Positions 1-4,967 of a DNA stretch of 9,305 nt are shown here, piece after piece. The DNA comes from Candidatus Nealsonbacteria bacterium RIFCSPLOWO2_01_FULL_38_120 (lineage in GTDB: Bacteria; Patescibacteriota; Minisyncoccia; Minisyncoccales; GWA2-38-27). The first letter of the stretch is position 1. Each line of letters starts with the position of its first letter. Where the stretch lies: NCBI GenBank assembly GCA_001821475.1, contig MHMF01000018.1, forward strand, positions 1 to 9,305, in the 5' to 3' direction. The position numbers and the translations under genes were made by a program. The notes below the pieces were generated by a model that had not been told where the DNA came from, did no database searches, and saw only the letters and a program-made list of their open reading frames with translations.

Positions 1-32
1 ACATCACTTAGTCTTTTATAATTTTCCATAGA

Positions 33-83
33 AATCTAACTTAGCATTTTTGGCGCTTCGCGCCAAATATGTTGCGTTAGATT
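33..83. repeat. Long interrupted palindrome downstream of the RT gene
   Basis: An outer 8-bp perfect stem (33-40 with 76-83), a middle near-match (43-47 with 69-73) and an inner perfect stem (50-56 with 60-66, extendable by a T-A pair) close on a 3-nt loop. The inner part reads GGCGC-TTC-GCGCC. No U-tract follows on either strand, so a simple intrinsic terminator is not well supported. It looks more like a REP-type palindromic repeat. The core CGCTTCGCG recurs in the palindrome inside tgt (around 7980-7990). Confidence 0.6.
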
Positions 84-103
84 CTGGAATCAAACTTATT
101 TCA

Positions 104-132
104 TATTAAACCTTTTTTATAAAAAAATCCAA
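104..132 (-). promoter_or_regulatory. Promoter-like element, near-copy of the one in front of glyS
   Basis: Read on the minus strand this is TTGGA, seven T, AT, six A, GG, TTTAATAT. Almost the same string, with 1-nt indels, occurs on the same strand at 4311-4338 just before glyS. Because the glyS copy lies immediately upstream of a gene, this one may be the promoter of a minus-strand gene beyond the left edge of the window. The -10 match (TAATAT) is only moderate. The T/A-tract could also be a degenerate terminator of the RT gene. Confidence 0.35.
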
Positions 133-136
133 CACT

Positions 137-1129
137 TTAGAAAATTCCCCTCATGATTATTTCTCTTTTTATCTTATCTGTATTCCCATGACTCAAAAGC
201 CCAAAATAAGAACTCAATGTTGATGGGATTGAATTTTCTTTTGCTCTTCTGAACATTCTCTTTTTTGTGGAAGTTCTTAATACTCTATGATTTGAAAAAT
301 TAACCCAGCCGAGAAAATCCTGCCCGGAATTCAAGGTCTTGATTGAGACCTTATTAGGATGTAAATTTAATTTTAATTTATCTTTTAAGAAATTACCAAT
401 TTGAAAAACTATTTCTTTCAGCCATTTTTTGTTTTGAGAGAAAATAACAAAATCGTCTGAATACCTGACATAGAATTTAGCTCTGAGTTCGCGCCTTACG
501 AATTGATCTAATTTATTAAGATAAATATTGGCAAATAACTGAGATGTTAAATTCCCCAAGGGGAGGCCTATGTTTGAGGTTGTATTAAAGCTATAAATTA
601 TTTCTTTCAATAGCCAAATTATTCTTTCGTCGGGGATATATTCTCTCAAAATATTTAATAATATTTCGTGATTAACGCTTGCAAAGAATTTTCTAATGTC
701 GCATTTTAATATCCAGCAAGTTATTGTATTATTTTTGCTAACTTTATTGCCAAAATTACGAAACCTATTGATTGCTCTATGGGTTCCCTTATTTATCCTA
801 CAAGAATAAGAATCCGAAATAAAAGTTTTATCAAAGAAAGGATATAATATCCTGTAAACAGCGCGGTGAAGCAATCTGTCTCTTACAGTTGCTTTATGAA
901 TATCTCTTGGCTTTGGATCACAAATCTTAAAAGCTTGATAACCGCCGTGTTTATAGGTATTATCAGATAGATCTTGATGCAAAGATAAAATATTGTCCAT
1001 CAATCTAAATTCAAATTCTTGAACATCTATTTTATTCTTTTTTCCCTTAATAAACTCTTTCCAAGCCAATAATAAATTATCAACACTAATAATATCTTCA
1101 AATTTATGGATCAATCGAATTTTAGCCAT
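137..1129 (-). CDS. DGR reverse transcriptase
   Basis: RNA-dependent DNA polymerase (330 aa) of a diversity-generating retroelement. It copies the TR RNA into adenine-mutated cDNA that replaces the VR of the target gene. Residue positions from the chosen Met: conserved N-terminal block with PRDIHKATVRDRLLHR (74-89), SYSCRINKGTHRA (107-119), catalytic motif LKCDIRKFF with D144 (141-149), IGLPLGNLTSQLFANIYL (187-204), catalytic YSDD (223-226) and FLGW (272-275). The motif ending in SQ, where group II intron RTs have QGxxxSP, is typical of DGR RTs. The open frame extends upstream to an ATG at 1237, but conservation begins around the Met at 1129 and the extra 36 residues overlap avd, so 1129 is preferred. 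There is no Shine-Dalgarno. A consensus TATAAT lies at 1137-1142, close enough for a leaderless message. The gene otherwise sits downstream of TR on the same strand. No maturase or endonuclease domain is visible. Confidence 0.93.
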   Translation of the reverse strand: MAKIRLIHKFEDIISVDNLLLAWKEFIKGKKNKIDVQEFEFRLMDNILSLHQDLSDNTYKHGGYQAFKICDPKPRDIHKATVRDRLLHRAVYRILYPFFDKTFISDSYSCRINKGTHRAINRFRNFGNKVSKNNTITCWILKCDIRKFFASVNHEILLNILREYIPDERIIWLLKEIIYSFNTTSNIGLPLGNLTSQLFANIYLNKLDQFVRRELRAKFYVRYSDDFVIFSQNKKWLKEIVFQIGNFLKDKLKLNLHPNKVSIKTLNSGQDFLGWVNFSNHRVLRTSTKKRMFRRAKENSIPSTLSSYFGLLSHGNTDKIKREIIMRGIF

Positions 1130-1522
1130 ACATTTAATTATAATCTTTCCCGGCTTCTGCCACTGCTTCAAAAAACAAAAATTGCCTATCTTCTTTGGTA
1201 TGATTACTACCAAATTATGCCTAAAAATCACAGACATTCCCTCGGCAAAAGAATTGACACATTTTTTGTAGAGATCATAGAAGCGCTGGCAACCGCCAGT
1301 TTTCTTAGTCGAGAGAAAAAACTCCCTTATGTTTGTCTATCAATAAGAAAAGTTGATACGCTCAAAATATTCTTAATGATACTTTGGGAGACCAAGTCAA
1401 TTGATAATAAAAAATATATTGTTTTATCAGAAAAGATTGATGAAATTGGAAAAATGTTAGGTGGCTGGAGCGGACAGCTTCAAAAACAAAACTCTTCCGG
1501 GAAAAAACCGGAAGAGAAATGA
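1106..1522 (+). CDS. avd: Avd-like DGR accessory protein (four-helix bundle)
   Basis: 138 aa, all helical, matching the bAvd/four-helix-bundle family that accompanies DGR reverse transcriptases. Avd forms a positively charged pentamer that binds RT and TR RNA and is needed for cDNA synthesis. Landmarks are PKNHRHSLGKRID (39-51), a helix with a REKKLPY turn, and the family's C-terminal block KIDEIGKMLGGW (110-121). After that comes a short basic tail. The family match begins around residue 17 (LLPLLQKT), so the first ATG may add a few extra residues. No clear Shine-Dalgarno precedes 1106 or the Met at 1217. The gene runs opposite to RT, TR and the target: it overlaps the RT 5' end by about 24 bp and its stop is 6 nt from TR. 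The TR-to-RT transcript is therefore antisense to avd. Confidence 0.85.
   Translation: MDQSNFSHTFNYNLSRLLPLLQKTKIAYLLWYDYYQIMPKNHRHSLGKRIDTFFVEIIEALATASFLSREKKLPYVCLSIRKVDTLKIFLMILWETKSIDNKKYIVLSEKIDEIGKMLGGWSGQLQKQNSSGKKPEEK
1137..1142 (-). promoter_or_regulatory. Consensus -10 box immediately upstream of the RT start
   Basis: TATAAT on the minus strand ends 7 nt before the RT ATG at 1129, so a transcript from it would start at or next to the start codon (leaderless). No convincing -35 is seen at 16-18 nt. The best candidate, TTGAAG, is about 23 nt away. The sequence lies inside avd on the other strand, so it may be a chance match. Confidence 0.3.
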
Positions 1523-1528
1523 AGAGAA

Positions 1529-1647
1529 TTGCGAACCGGGCGGCAGGACTATTGTCATTCCAGTCGTTACCGAGCCAATTGTAGTTCGAGTACCAGCGCC
1601 CGCCACTCCGGTAAAGGTAGCGAACGTAAGAATTGCCACCCGAAAGA
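1529..1647 (-). repeat. DGR template repeat (TR)
   Basis: 119 nt aligned without gaps to the VR at 2001-2119 (constant offset of 472). On the minus strand TR has 23 adenines. Twelve of them differ in VR (7 A to G, 4 A to C, 1 A to T), and none of the 96 other positions differ. The TR reads as a lectin-like segment rich in AAC/AAT and TAC codons (for example WLGNDWNDNSPAARFA), the codon bias expected of a mutagenesis template. The homology stops abruptly on both sides. It lies between its own promoter candidate (1882-1890) and the RT gene, and is transcribed as a non-coding donor RNA. Its higher-coordinate side is the 5' end. Confidence 0.96.
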
Positions 1648-1881
1648 TAAAATATATAAAGCGCCATCTATGCCACCGCCTTTTGAATCTTTCGCGATCT
1701 CAAGGTTGAATATTATTCGGCATCGCAATGCCCTAGCGCTTTATACCAAGTATCTTCATTTTTGAAGTTTCTGCGCAAGTCCTCTGCCTGAAACCTTAGT
1801 CGCAGGCACTCTCAGCTTACGGATACTGGATTCGGCAGCGGAAAACCGTAATCTCCCGCGTATTCGCCTACTACCGTTTTC
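1648..1881 (-). ncRNA. Presumed 5' leader of the TR RNA; no credible gene
   Basis: About 230 nt separate the promoter candidate (expected transcription start near 1875) from the 5' end of TR. Reading frames here are short and broken. A 23-codon minus-strand frame from 1880 overlaps the -10 box, and a stretch encoding NEDTWYKALGHCDAE ends in a stop. The simplest reading is an untranslated leader of the TR donor RNA, possibly made of decayed coding sequence. This is inferred from position only. Confidence 0.4.
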
Positions 1882-1890
1882 ATTATATCA
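1882..1890 (-). promoter_or_regulatory. Extended -10 promoter for the TR RNA (and RT)
   Basis: On the minus strand the sequence reads TGATATAAT, a perfect extended -10 (TGnTATAAT), with predicted start near 1875. A recognisable -35 is lacking, which extended -10 promoters tolerate. It lies directly after the terminator of the target gene and before TR. This implies that the donor RNA is made independently of the target mRNA. Confidence 0.6.
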
Positions 1891-1900
1891 ATTTTATGCC

Positions 1901-1934
1901 AAAAAGAAAAGGCCTTGTGCGAACACAAAGCCTT
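1901..1934 (-). terminator. Intrinsic terminator of the DGR target gene
   Basis: On the minus strand an 11-bp stem (AAGGCTTTGTG with CACAAGGCCTT) closes on a TTCG tetraloop and is followed by TTCTTTTT. The one non-Watson-Crick pair is a G-U wobble only in the minus-strand RNA, which fixes the orientation. It starts about 60 nt after the target stop codon. A hairpin downstream of VR is also a known target-recognition element in the Bordetella phage BPP-1 DGR, so a second role is possible. Confidence 0.8.
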
Positions 1935-1937
1935 ATG

Positions 1938-1965
1938 AGCCCTAAGGGCTGATCGTCCAAGGGAC
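1938..1965. repeat. Two small hairpins downstream of VR
   Basis: AGCCC-TAA-GGGCT (1938-1950) and GTCC-AAG-GGAC (1955-1965) lie 36-63 nt past the 3' end of VR. They are short. They are recorded because hairpins or cruciforms just downstream of VR help target recognition in the BPP-1 DGR. Function here is not established. Confidence 0.3.
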
Positions 1966-1995
1966 AGAACAAAAAAATTAAGCCCCAAGAACAAA

Positions 1996-2559
1996 TCAAC
2001 TTGCGAACCGGGCGGCAGGACTAGCGTCATCCCAGTCGTCACCGAGCCAAGCGTAGTCCGAGGACCAGCGCCCGCCACCCCGGTAAAGGCAGCGAACGTA
2101 AGAAGAGCCACCCGAAAGAAATTTGGTCCCCCAAAAATAGGTGACCACTCCTTCGCACTCAGGAGGGATGATTTCTTGGTGAGCCAGGAAGTAATCCAGG
2201 ACATTGGCATTGAGTATACCGGAAACATCTGCCAATTCCCTACCAAGACCCTTTCCAGCGATGATTTTGCCGCTTCTCTGTCTTTCAGACAGATAGAGTT
2301 GGAATTTTGTCGGATCCCATACTATCTGACCGCCTTTACGGTGTGACATAAGGGTAAAACCTGACGGAACGAACGGATCGGCGTCGCAGTCGATGATGTA
2401 TTGGACGACAACGATTTTTGAACACCCCGTGAGGACGCCCTTAAAATCATTCAAATTCGAGTAAACTCTCAACTTTGTCACTTCGTCAGGAGTATACTTC
2501 GCGGCTTCCAAAGCATCCCCCAACTGATTCATTAATCCAATCGAATACAAATTAGACAT
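1996..2559 (-). CDS. DGR target protein with C-terminal variable lectin-like region
   Basis: 187 aa. It has no signal peptide and no membrane segment, so it is probably cytoplasmic. The N-terminal domain (about 1-95) opens with MSNLYSIGLMNQLGDALEAA and contains IIDCDADPFVPSG (55-67) and WDPTKFQLYLS (81-91). The middle block NANVLDYFLAHQEIIPPE (117-134) plus YFWGTKF (141-147) resembles a protein family I recall as frequent, and uncharacterised, in Parcubacteria. The C-terminus (148-187) is the VR and reads like a C-type-lectin/formylglycine-enzyme-type fold edge (SYVRCLYR, WLGDDWDD, SPAARFAS). Relative to TR, residues 152, 157, 161, 166, 168, 170, 174, 177 and 179 are changed (TR codons for N, Y or S now S, C, G, S, D, A, D, D, A). 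The ligand is unknown. Start 2559 is fixed by AAGGAG 7 nt upstream. A terminator follows at 1901-1934. Confidence 0.9.
   Translation of the reverse strand: MSNLYSIGLMNQLGDALEAAKYTPDEVTKLRVYSNLNDFKGVLTGCSKIVVVQYIIDCDADPFVPSGFTLMSHRKGGQIVWDPTKFQLYLSERQRSGKIIAGKGLGRELADVSGILNANVLDYFLAHQEIIPPECEGVVTYFWGTKFLSGGSSYVRCLYRGGGRWSSDYAWLGDDWDDASPAARFAS
2001..2119 (-). repeat. DGR variable repeat (VR)
   Basis: This is the recipient copy of TR, occupying the last 40 codons of the target gene. The stretch 2003-2023 next to the stop codon is GC-rich and identical to TR, as expected for an initiation-of-mutagenic-homing site. The substitutions are spread over nine codons upstream of it. Eleven TR adenines remain unchanged, so the VR is only partly diversified relative to the present TR. 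Confidence 0.95.
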
Positions 2560-2566
2560 AGCATTA

Positions 2567-2572
2567 CTCCTT
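2567..2572 (-). promoter_or_regulatory. Ribosome binding site of the DGR target gene
   Basis: AAGGAG on the minus strand, 7 nt before the ATG at 2559. It is among the clearest Shine-Dalgarno sites in the window and fixes the target start. Confidence 0.8.
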
Positions 2573-2636
2573 TTTTTTAGACATGTTCTTACGAAGAACT
2601 CGTCCTAATATGAATTTCGCTAAAAACCGCCACATT

Positions 2637-2873
2637 AGCAGTCATAGCCAAGAAACGCCGAATAATATATTAGACCTGTTGCTTAATAAGACTTCAACTG
2701 CAATTTTCATATTTGGGCTACAAATTCGTAAAATTTCGTCGGCTTATAGCATGTATAAACCTCCTCAATTTTACGAATTTTCGCCTCCAAATCTGAAAAT
2801 TTCGTTAATCGTCTTATTAAACAACAGGTTTATTTTTCAAGTATAAAATCAGTATCTTTTGGCTATGACTGCT
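2637..2873. repeat. Large imperfect palindrome upstream of the DGR target gene
   Basis: This fills most of the 378-bp gap between the target gene and glyS. The outer arms are identical over 15 bp (2637-2651 and 2859-2873). The next arms match at 20 of 22 positions (2671-2692 and 2811-2832). An inner pair is identical over 14 bp (2722-2735 and 2767-2780), with about 70% matching between them and a centre near 2750. It resembles a degenerate MITE or fold-back element, or an inverted duplication of a regulatory region. It encodes no convincing protein. A near-direct repeat (AAGAACT, 1-2 nt, TCCTAAT) flanks it at 2594-2609 and 2898-2912 but does not abut the arms. Any promoter of the target must lie in or near it. 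A short palindrome GTTCTT-ACG-AAGAAC (2585-2599) sits between it and the RBS. Confidence 0.7.
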
Positions 2874-2937
2874 GTTCGCAAGTATTGTTATATATCAAAG
2901 AACTATCCTAATTTTCTATGCTTTAATCATAGCATAT

Positions 2938-4290
2938 CTAAATAATCTTGTCAATAGACATAGCTGAAGATCTTCTCTGCTCCATTGTATCTCTATCCCT
3001 AACTGTGACAGTATTATCCTCTAATGTCTGAAAATCAATTGTAATGCAAAAAACCGTGCCGATTTCGTCCTGCCGTCGGTAGCGTCGGCCGATGGAGCCG
3101 GATTCGTCGTATTGGCAGACAAAATTCTGTTTCAAAAAACTATAAACCTCTTTCGCTTTTTCAACTATTTCCGGCTTGTTTTTCACCAAAGGCAAAACCG
3201 CTACTTTTACCGGCGCTAAATTTTTATGCAATTTTAGAACCGTTTCCAGCTCTTTTTTCGCTTCCGTTGTTTCTGTCCTTCCACCCTCCACTTCTTCATA
3301 TCCGTCGCATAAAAACATTAAAAGGCATCTATCCACCCCGATTGATGTTTCTATGATGTTCGGAAAGTATTTCTCTTTTGTTTCTTCATTTATGCAACCC
3401 AAATCCTCTCCACTGGCTTTTGAATGATTAGACAAATCCCAATCACCCCGATTATGAACTCCTTCAACTTCTTTCCATCCGAATGGAAACTTATACTCAA
3501 TATCAACCGCTCTTTTGGCGTAATGTGCAAGCTCGTCTTTCCCGACTTCTCTTGTTCTTAAATTTTCTTCTTTTATCCCCAGACCATAATACCAATTCAA
3601 TCTTTCTTTAAGCCAAAACTCAAACCACTTATCAGGAGTCCATCCGCGTTTATCCGCATCGCTATCAGCGTTAATCTGCGTGACTTTGTCCAGCGAAGCA
3701 GGACAAAACCATTGCATTTCCATCTGCTCAAACTCCCTTACCCTGTAAATAAAATCCTTGGGTGTAATTTCATTGCGAAATGATTTTCCTATTTGGCATA
3801 TCCCAAAAGGAATTTTCAGGCGCGTTGATTGCGCCACATTTTTGAAATTAACATAAATTCCCTGGCAGGTTTCAGCCCTTAAATATGTTTCCTCCGCCTC
3901 GTCTTCAACAGGTCCAACATAAGTTTTCATCATTAAATTAAACTTTCGGGATTCGCTCAACTCTCCATTGCATTCCGGACATTTTTTTCCTTCAATAAAA
4001 TCTTTCCTGAATCGTTTACGGCATTTTTTGCACTCAACCAGCTCATCGGCAAAGCCAGCCGTTAAATGGCCCGACGCTTGCCAAACTTTTGGCGACATTA
4101 AAATTGACGCATCCAAGCCGACAATATTTTCCTGTTTTTTCGTCATCTCATCCCACCACGATTTCTTGATATTATTTTTCAGCTCAACGCCCAAGGGCCC
4201 AAAATCATAACAAGAACCAAAACCGCCGTAAATTTCAGACGACGGATACACAAATCCCCGCCTCTTGGCAAGAGACACAATTTTATTCAT
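2938..4290 (-). CDS. glyS: Glycyl-tRNA synthetase, single-chain (dimeric type)
   Basis: Class II aminoacyl-tRNA synthetase charging tRNA-Gly, of the alpha-2 type found in eukaryotes, archaea and some bacteria rather than the alpha2-beta2 enzyme. Positions for the 450-aa form: RRGFVYPSSEIYGG (10-23), motif 1 region YDFGPLGVELKNNIKKSWW (28-46), zinc ribbon with C87, C90, C104 and C107, motif 2 FRNEI...VREFEQMEMQWF (171-195), motif 3 SIGVDRCLLMF (316-326), and an anticodon-binding domain from about 360 with YDESGSIGRRYRRQDEIGT. The frame has an ATG at 4302, but GGAGG lies between it and a second ATG at 4290 with ideal 5-nt spacing. The first ATG has no ribosome binding site and would sit about at the transcription start. 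The symbol glyS is conventional for this type; glyQS is also used. Confidence 0.95.
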   Translation of the reverse strand: MNKIVSLAKRRGFVYPSSEIYGGFGSCYDFGPLGVELKNNIKKSWWDEMTKKQENIVGLDASILMSPKVWQASGHLTAGFADELVECKKCRKRFRKDFIEGKKCPECNGELSESRKFNLMMKTYVGPVEDEAEETYLRAETCQGIYVNFKNVAQSTRLKIPFGICQIGKSFRNEITPKDFIYRVREFEQMEMQWFCPASLDKVTQINADSDADKRGWTPDKWFEFWLKERLNWYYGLGIKEENLRTREVGKDELAHYAKRAVDIEYKFPFGWKEVEGVHNRGDWDLSNHSKASGEDLGCINEETKEKYFPNIIETSIGVDRCLLMFLCDGYEEVEGGRTETTEAKKELETVLKLHKNLAPVKVAVLPLVKNKPEIVEKAKEVYSFLKQNFVCQYDESGSIGRRYRRQDEIGTVFCITIDFQTLEDNTVTVRDRDTMEQRRSSAMSIDKII

Positions 4291-4295
4291 TAAAT

Positions 4296-4300
4296 CCTCC
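4296..4300 (-). promoter_or_regulatory. Ribosome binding site that decides the glyS start
   Basis: GGAGG on the minus strand is followed by 5 nt and the ATG at 4290. It overlaps the alternative ATG at 4302, which therefore cannot use it. Confidence 0.7.
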
Positions 4301-4306
4301 ATATAT

Positions 4307-4338
4307 TTTATATTAAACTTTTTTCAAAAAAAATCCAA
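4307..4338 (-). promoter_or_regulatory. Promoter region of glyS
   Basis: On the minus strand, TTGGA and eight T, then G, six A, then GTTTAATATAAAA. Candidate -10 boxes are TATAAA (4307-4312) or TAATAT (4311-4316). TTGGAT (4333-4338) lies 16-20 nt upstream as a weak -35. The same string, slightly altered, is found at 104-132, which argues for a conserved promoter type rather than chance. Confidence 0.45.
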
Positions 4339-4341
4339 TAG

Positions 4342-4396
4342 TATGACGGGAATATCTCCCGCCACAATTGGCGGGAAATGTTCCCGTCCCGTCATA
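4342..4396. repeat. Nested palindrome upstream of glyS
   Basis: The outer stem is perfect over 10 bp (TATGACGGGA at 4342-4351 with its complement at 4387-4396). The inner stem is perfect over 7 bp (4357-4363 with 4370-4376) on a 6-nt loop, and the two are separated by asymmetric bulges. It is GC-rich in an AT-rich spacer. It may be a REP-like repeat, or a second terminator reinforcing 4408-4436, since a T-tract lies about 10 nt beyond it on the minus strand. It is not a glycine T-box: no specifier region or conserved antiterminator motif is recognisable. Confidence 0.6.
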
Positions 4397-4407
4397 ATTG
4401 ATAATAT

Positions 4408-4436
4408 AAAATGCCTGAACAGGGTTCAGGCATTTT
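4408..4436 (-). terminator. Intrinsic terminator of the DapB-like gene
   Basis: Perfect 13-bp inverted repeat (AAAATGCCTGAAC and complement) around a 3-nt loop. On the minus strand it is followed by ATTTTATATT. It begins 20 nt after the stop codon of the gene at 4457. The flanking A and T runs make it nearly symmetric, but no plus-strand gene needs it. Confidence 0.85.
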
Positions 4437-4456
4437 GCGCGCGCAAAGAACTAATA

Positions 4457-4927
4457 CTATATGGCTACGGCCTCCGTAAAATGAAACACCCTCTTCTCCC
4501 CCCTGCTCTTGGAAAGCGTTCTGATCGCCCTCATAACCAAAGGTATAATCAGATGACAGCTTCCCGGACGCACATTTGGCACGATAGCGACCGGCACTTT
4601 CGCTTTTCGGAGGATAAGAGACCTGTCCTCTCCTGCCACAAGACGAATTCCGCGCTCGCAGTACAATGCGACATTATCCCTAAACCGCATTATCTCCGCT
4701 CGCGGAGTAAAGTCAACTGCCACATCCGGACAGAACTCCGCCAGCTTTTGCTTGCGCAAGCGCGACTCAATCTGGACAATTTCGCTTCCGTTGGCCCTGA
4801 ACCTCTCTGGCTTATTGCCCAAAGTAAAGCCCAGCAACTCCATATCATCTTGCCTCGAGACCTCTTCCGCCACCATAGAAATCGCCCTCCCTGGCAGCCC
4901 CACAACCATTACCTTAATTCTTCCCAC
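4457..4927 (-). CDS. DapB-like Rossmann-domain protein, lacks catalytic domain
   Basis: 156 aa from the preferred GTG. The N-terminus IKVMVVGLPGRAISMVAEEV has the glycine-rich nucleotide-binding turn of 4-hydroxy-tetrahydrodipicolinate reductase (lysine/diaminopimelate pathway). VDFTPRAEIMRFRDNVALYCERGI matches the family's VDFT-P...A..Y...G segment, and the end (PVAIVPNVRPG) resembles the DapB linker region. DapB is usually about 250-270 aa. The C-terminal tetramerisation/catalytic domain with its HHxxKxDxPSGTA signature is absent and a terminator follows at once. This is therefore not a normal reductase: it may be a degenerate gene or a repurposed NAD-binding protein. Start: AAAGGA lies 7 nt before the GTG at 4927, whereas the longer ATG at 4951 has no ribosome binding site. 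Family assignment is from memory of motifs and is moderate. Confidence 0.6.
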   Translation of the reverse strand: MGRIKVMVVGLPGRAISMVAEEVSRQDDMELLGFTLGNKPERFRANGSEIVQIESRLRKQKLAEFCPDVAVDFTPRAEIMRFRDNVALYCERGIRLVAGEDRSLILRKAKVPVAIVPNVRPGSCHLIIPLVMRAIRTLSKSRGEKRVFHFTEAVAI

Positions 4928-4934
4928 TTGTGAT

Positions 4935-4940
4935 TCCTTT
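4935..4940 (-). promoter_or_regulatory. Ribosome binding site supporting the GTG start
   Basis: AAAGGA on the minus strand with 7-nt spacing to GTG at 4927. It lies downstream of the alternative ATG at 4951 and so favours the shorter protein. Confidence 0.6.
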
Positions 4941-4967
4941 CCAAAAACCATTCTAAAAACAATATCT

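Noticed and set aside
1362..1667. Minus-strand open frame covering TR that reads as a lectin-like peptide
   Set aside because: It is the translatable sense of the TR and its flank, with no RBS or own N-terminal domain, and it continues antisense into avd. TR is a non-coding donor RNA.
1812..2246. 144-codon minus-strand frame overlapping the target gene
   Set aside because: It is a shadow frame of the target and VR. Its start has no RBS and it crosses the terminator and promoter.
2583..2846. 87-codon plus-strand frame in the palindrome
   Set aside because: No RBS, no recognisable domain, and the sequence is explained by the inverted repeat.
4303..4456. Glycine T-box riboswitch upstream of glyS
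   Set aside because: Hairpins are present but no T-box consensus, specifier loop or antiterminator is recognisable, and a promoter candidate lies downstream of them.
4265..4933. 222-codon plus-strand frame opposite the DapB-like gene
   Set aside because: It runs through the terminator, the palindrome and the glyS start. Low-complexity composition with many R, H and S is typical of an antisense shadow.
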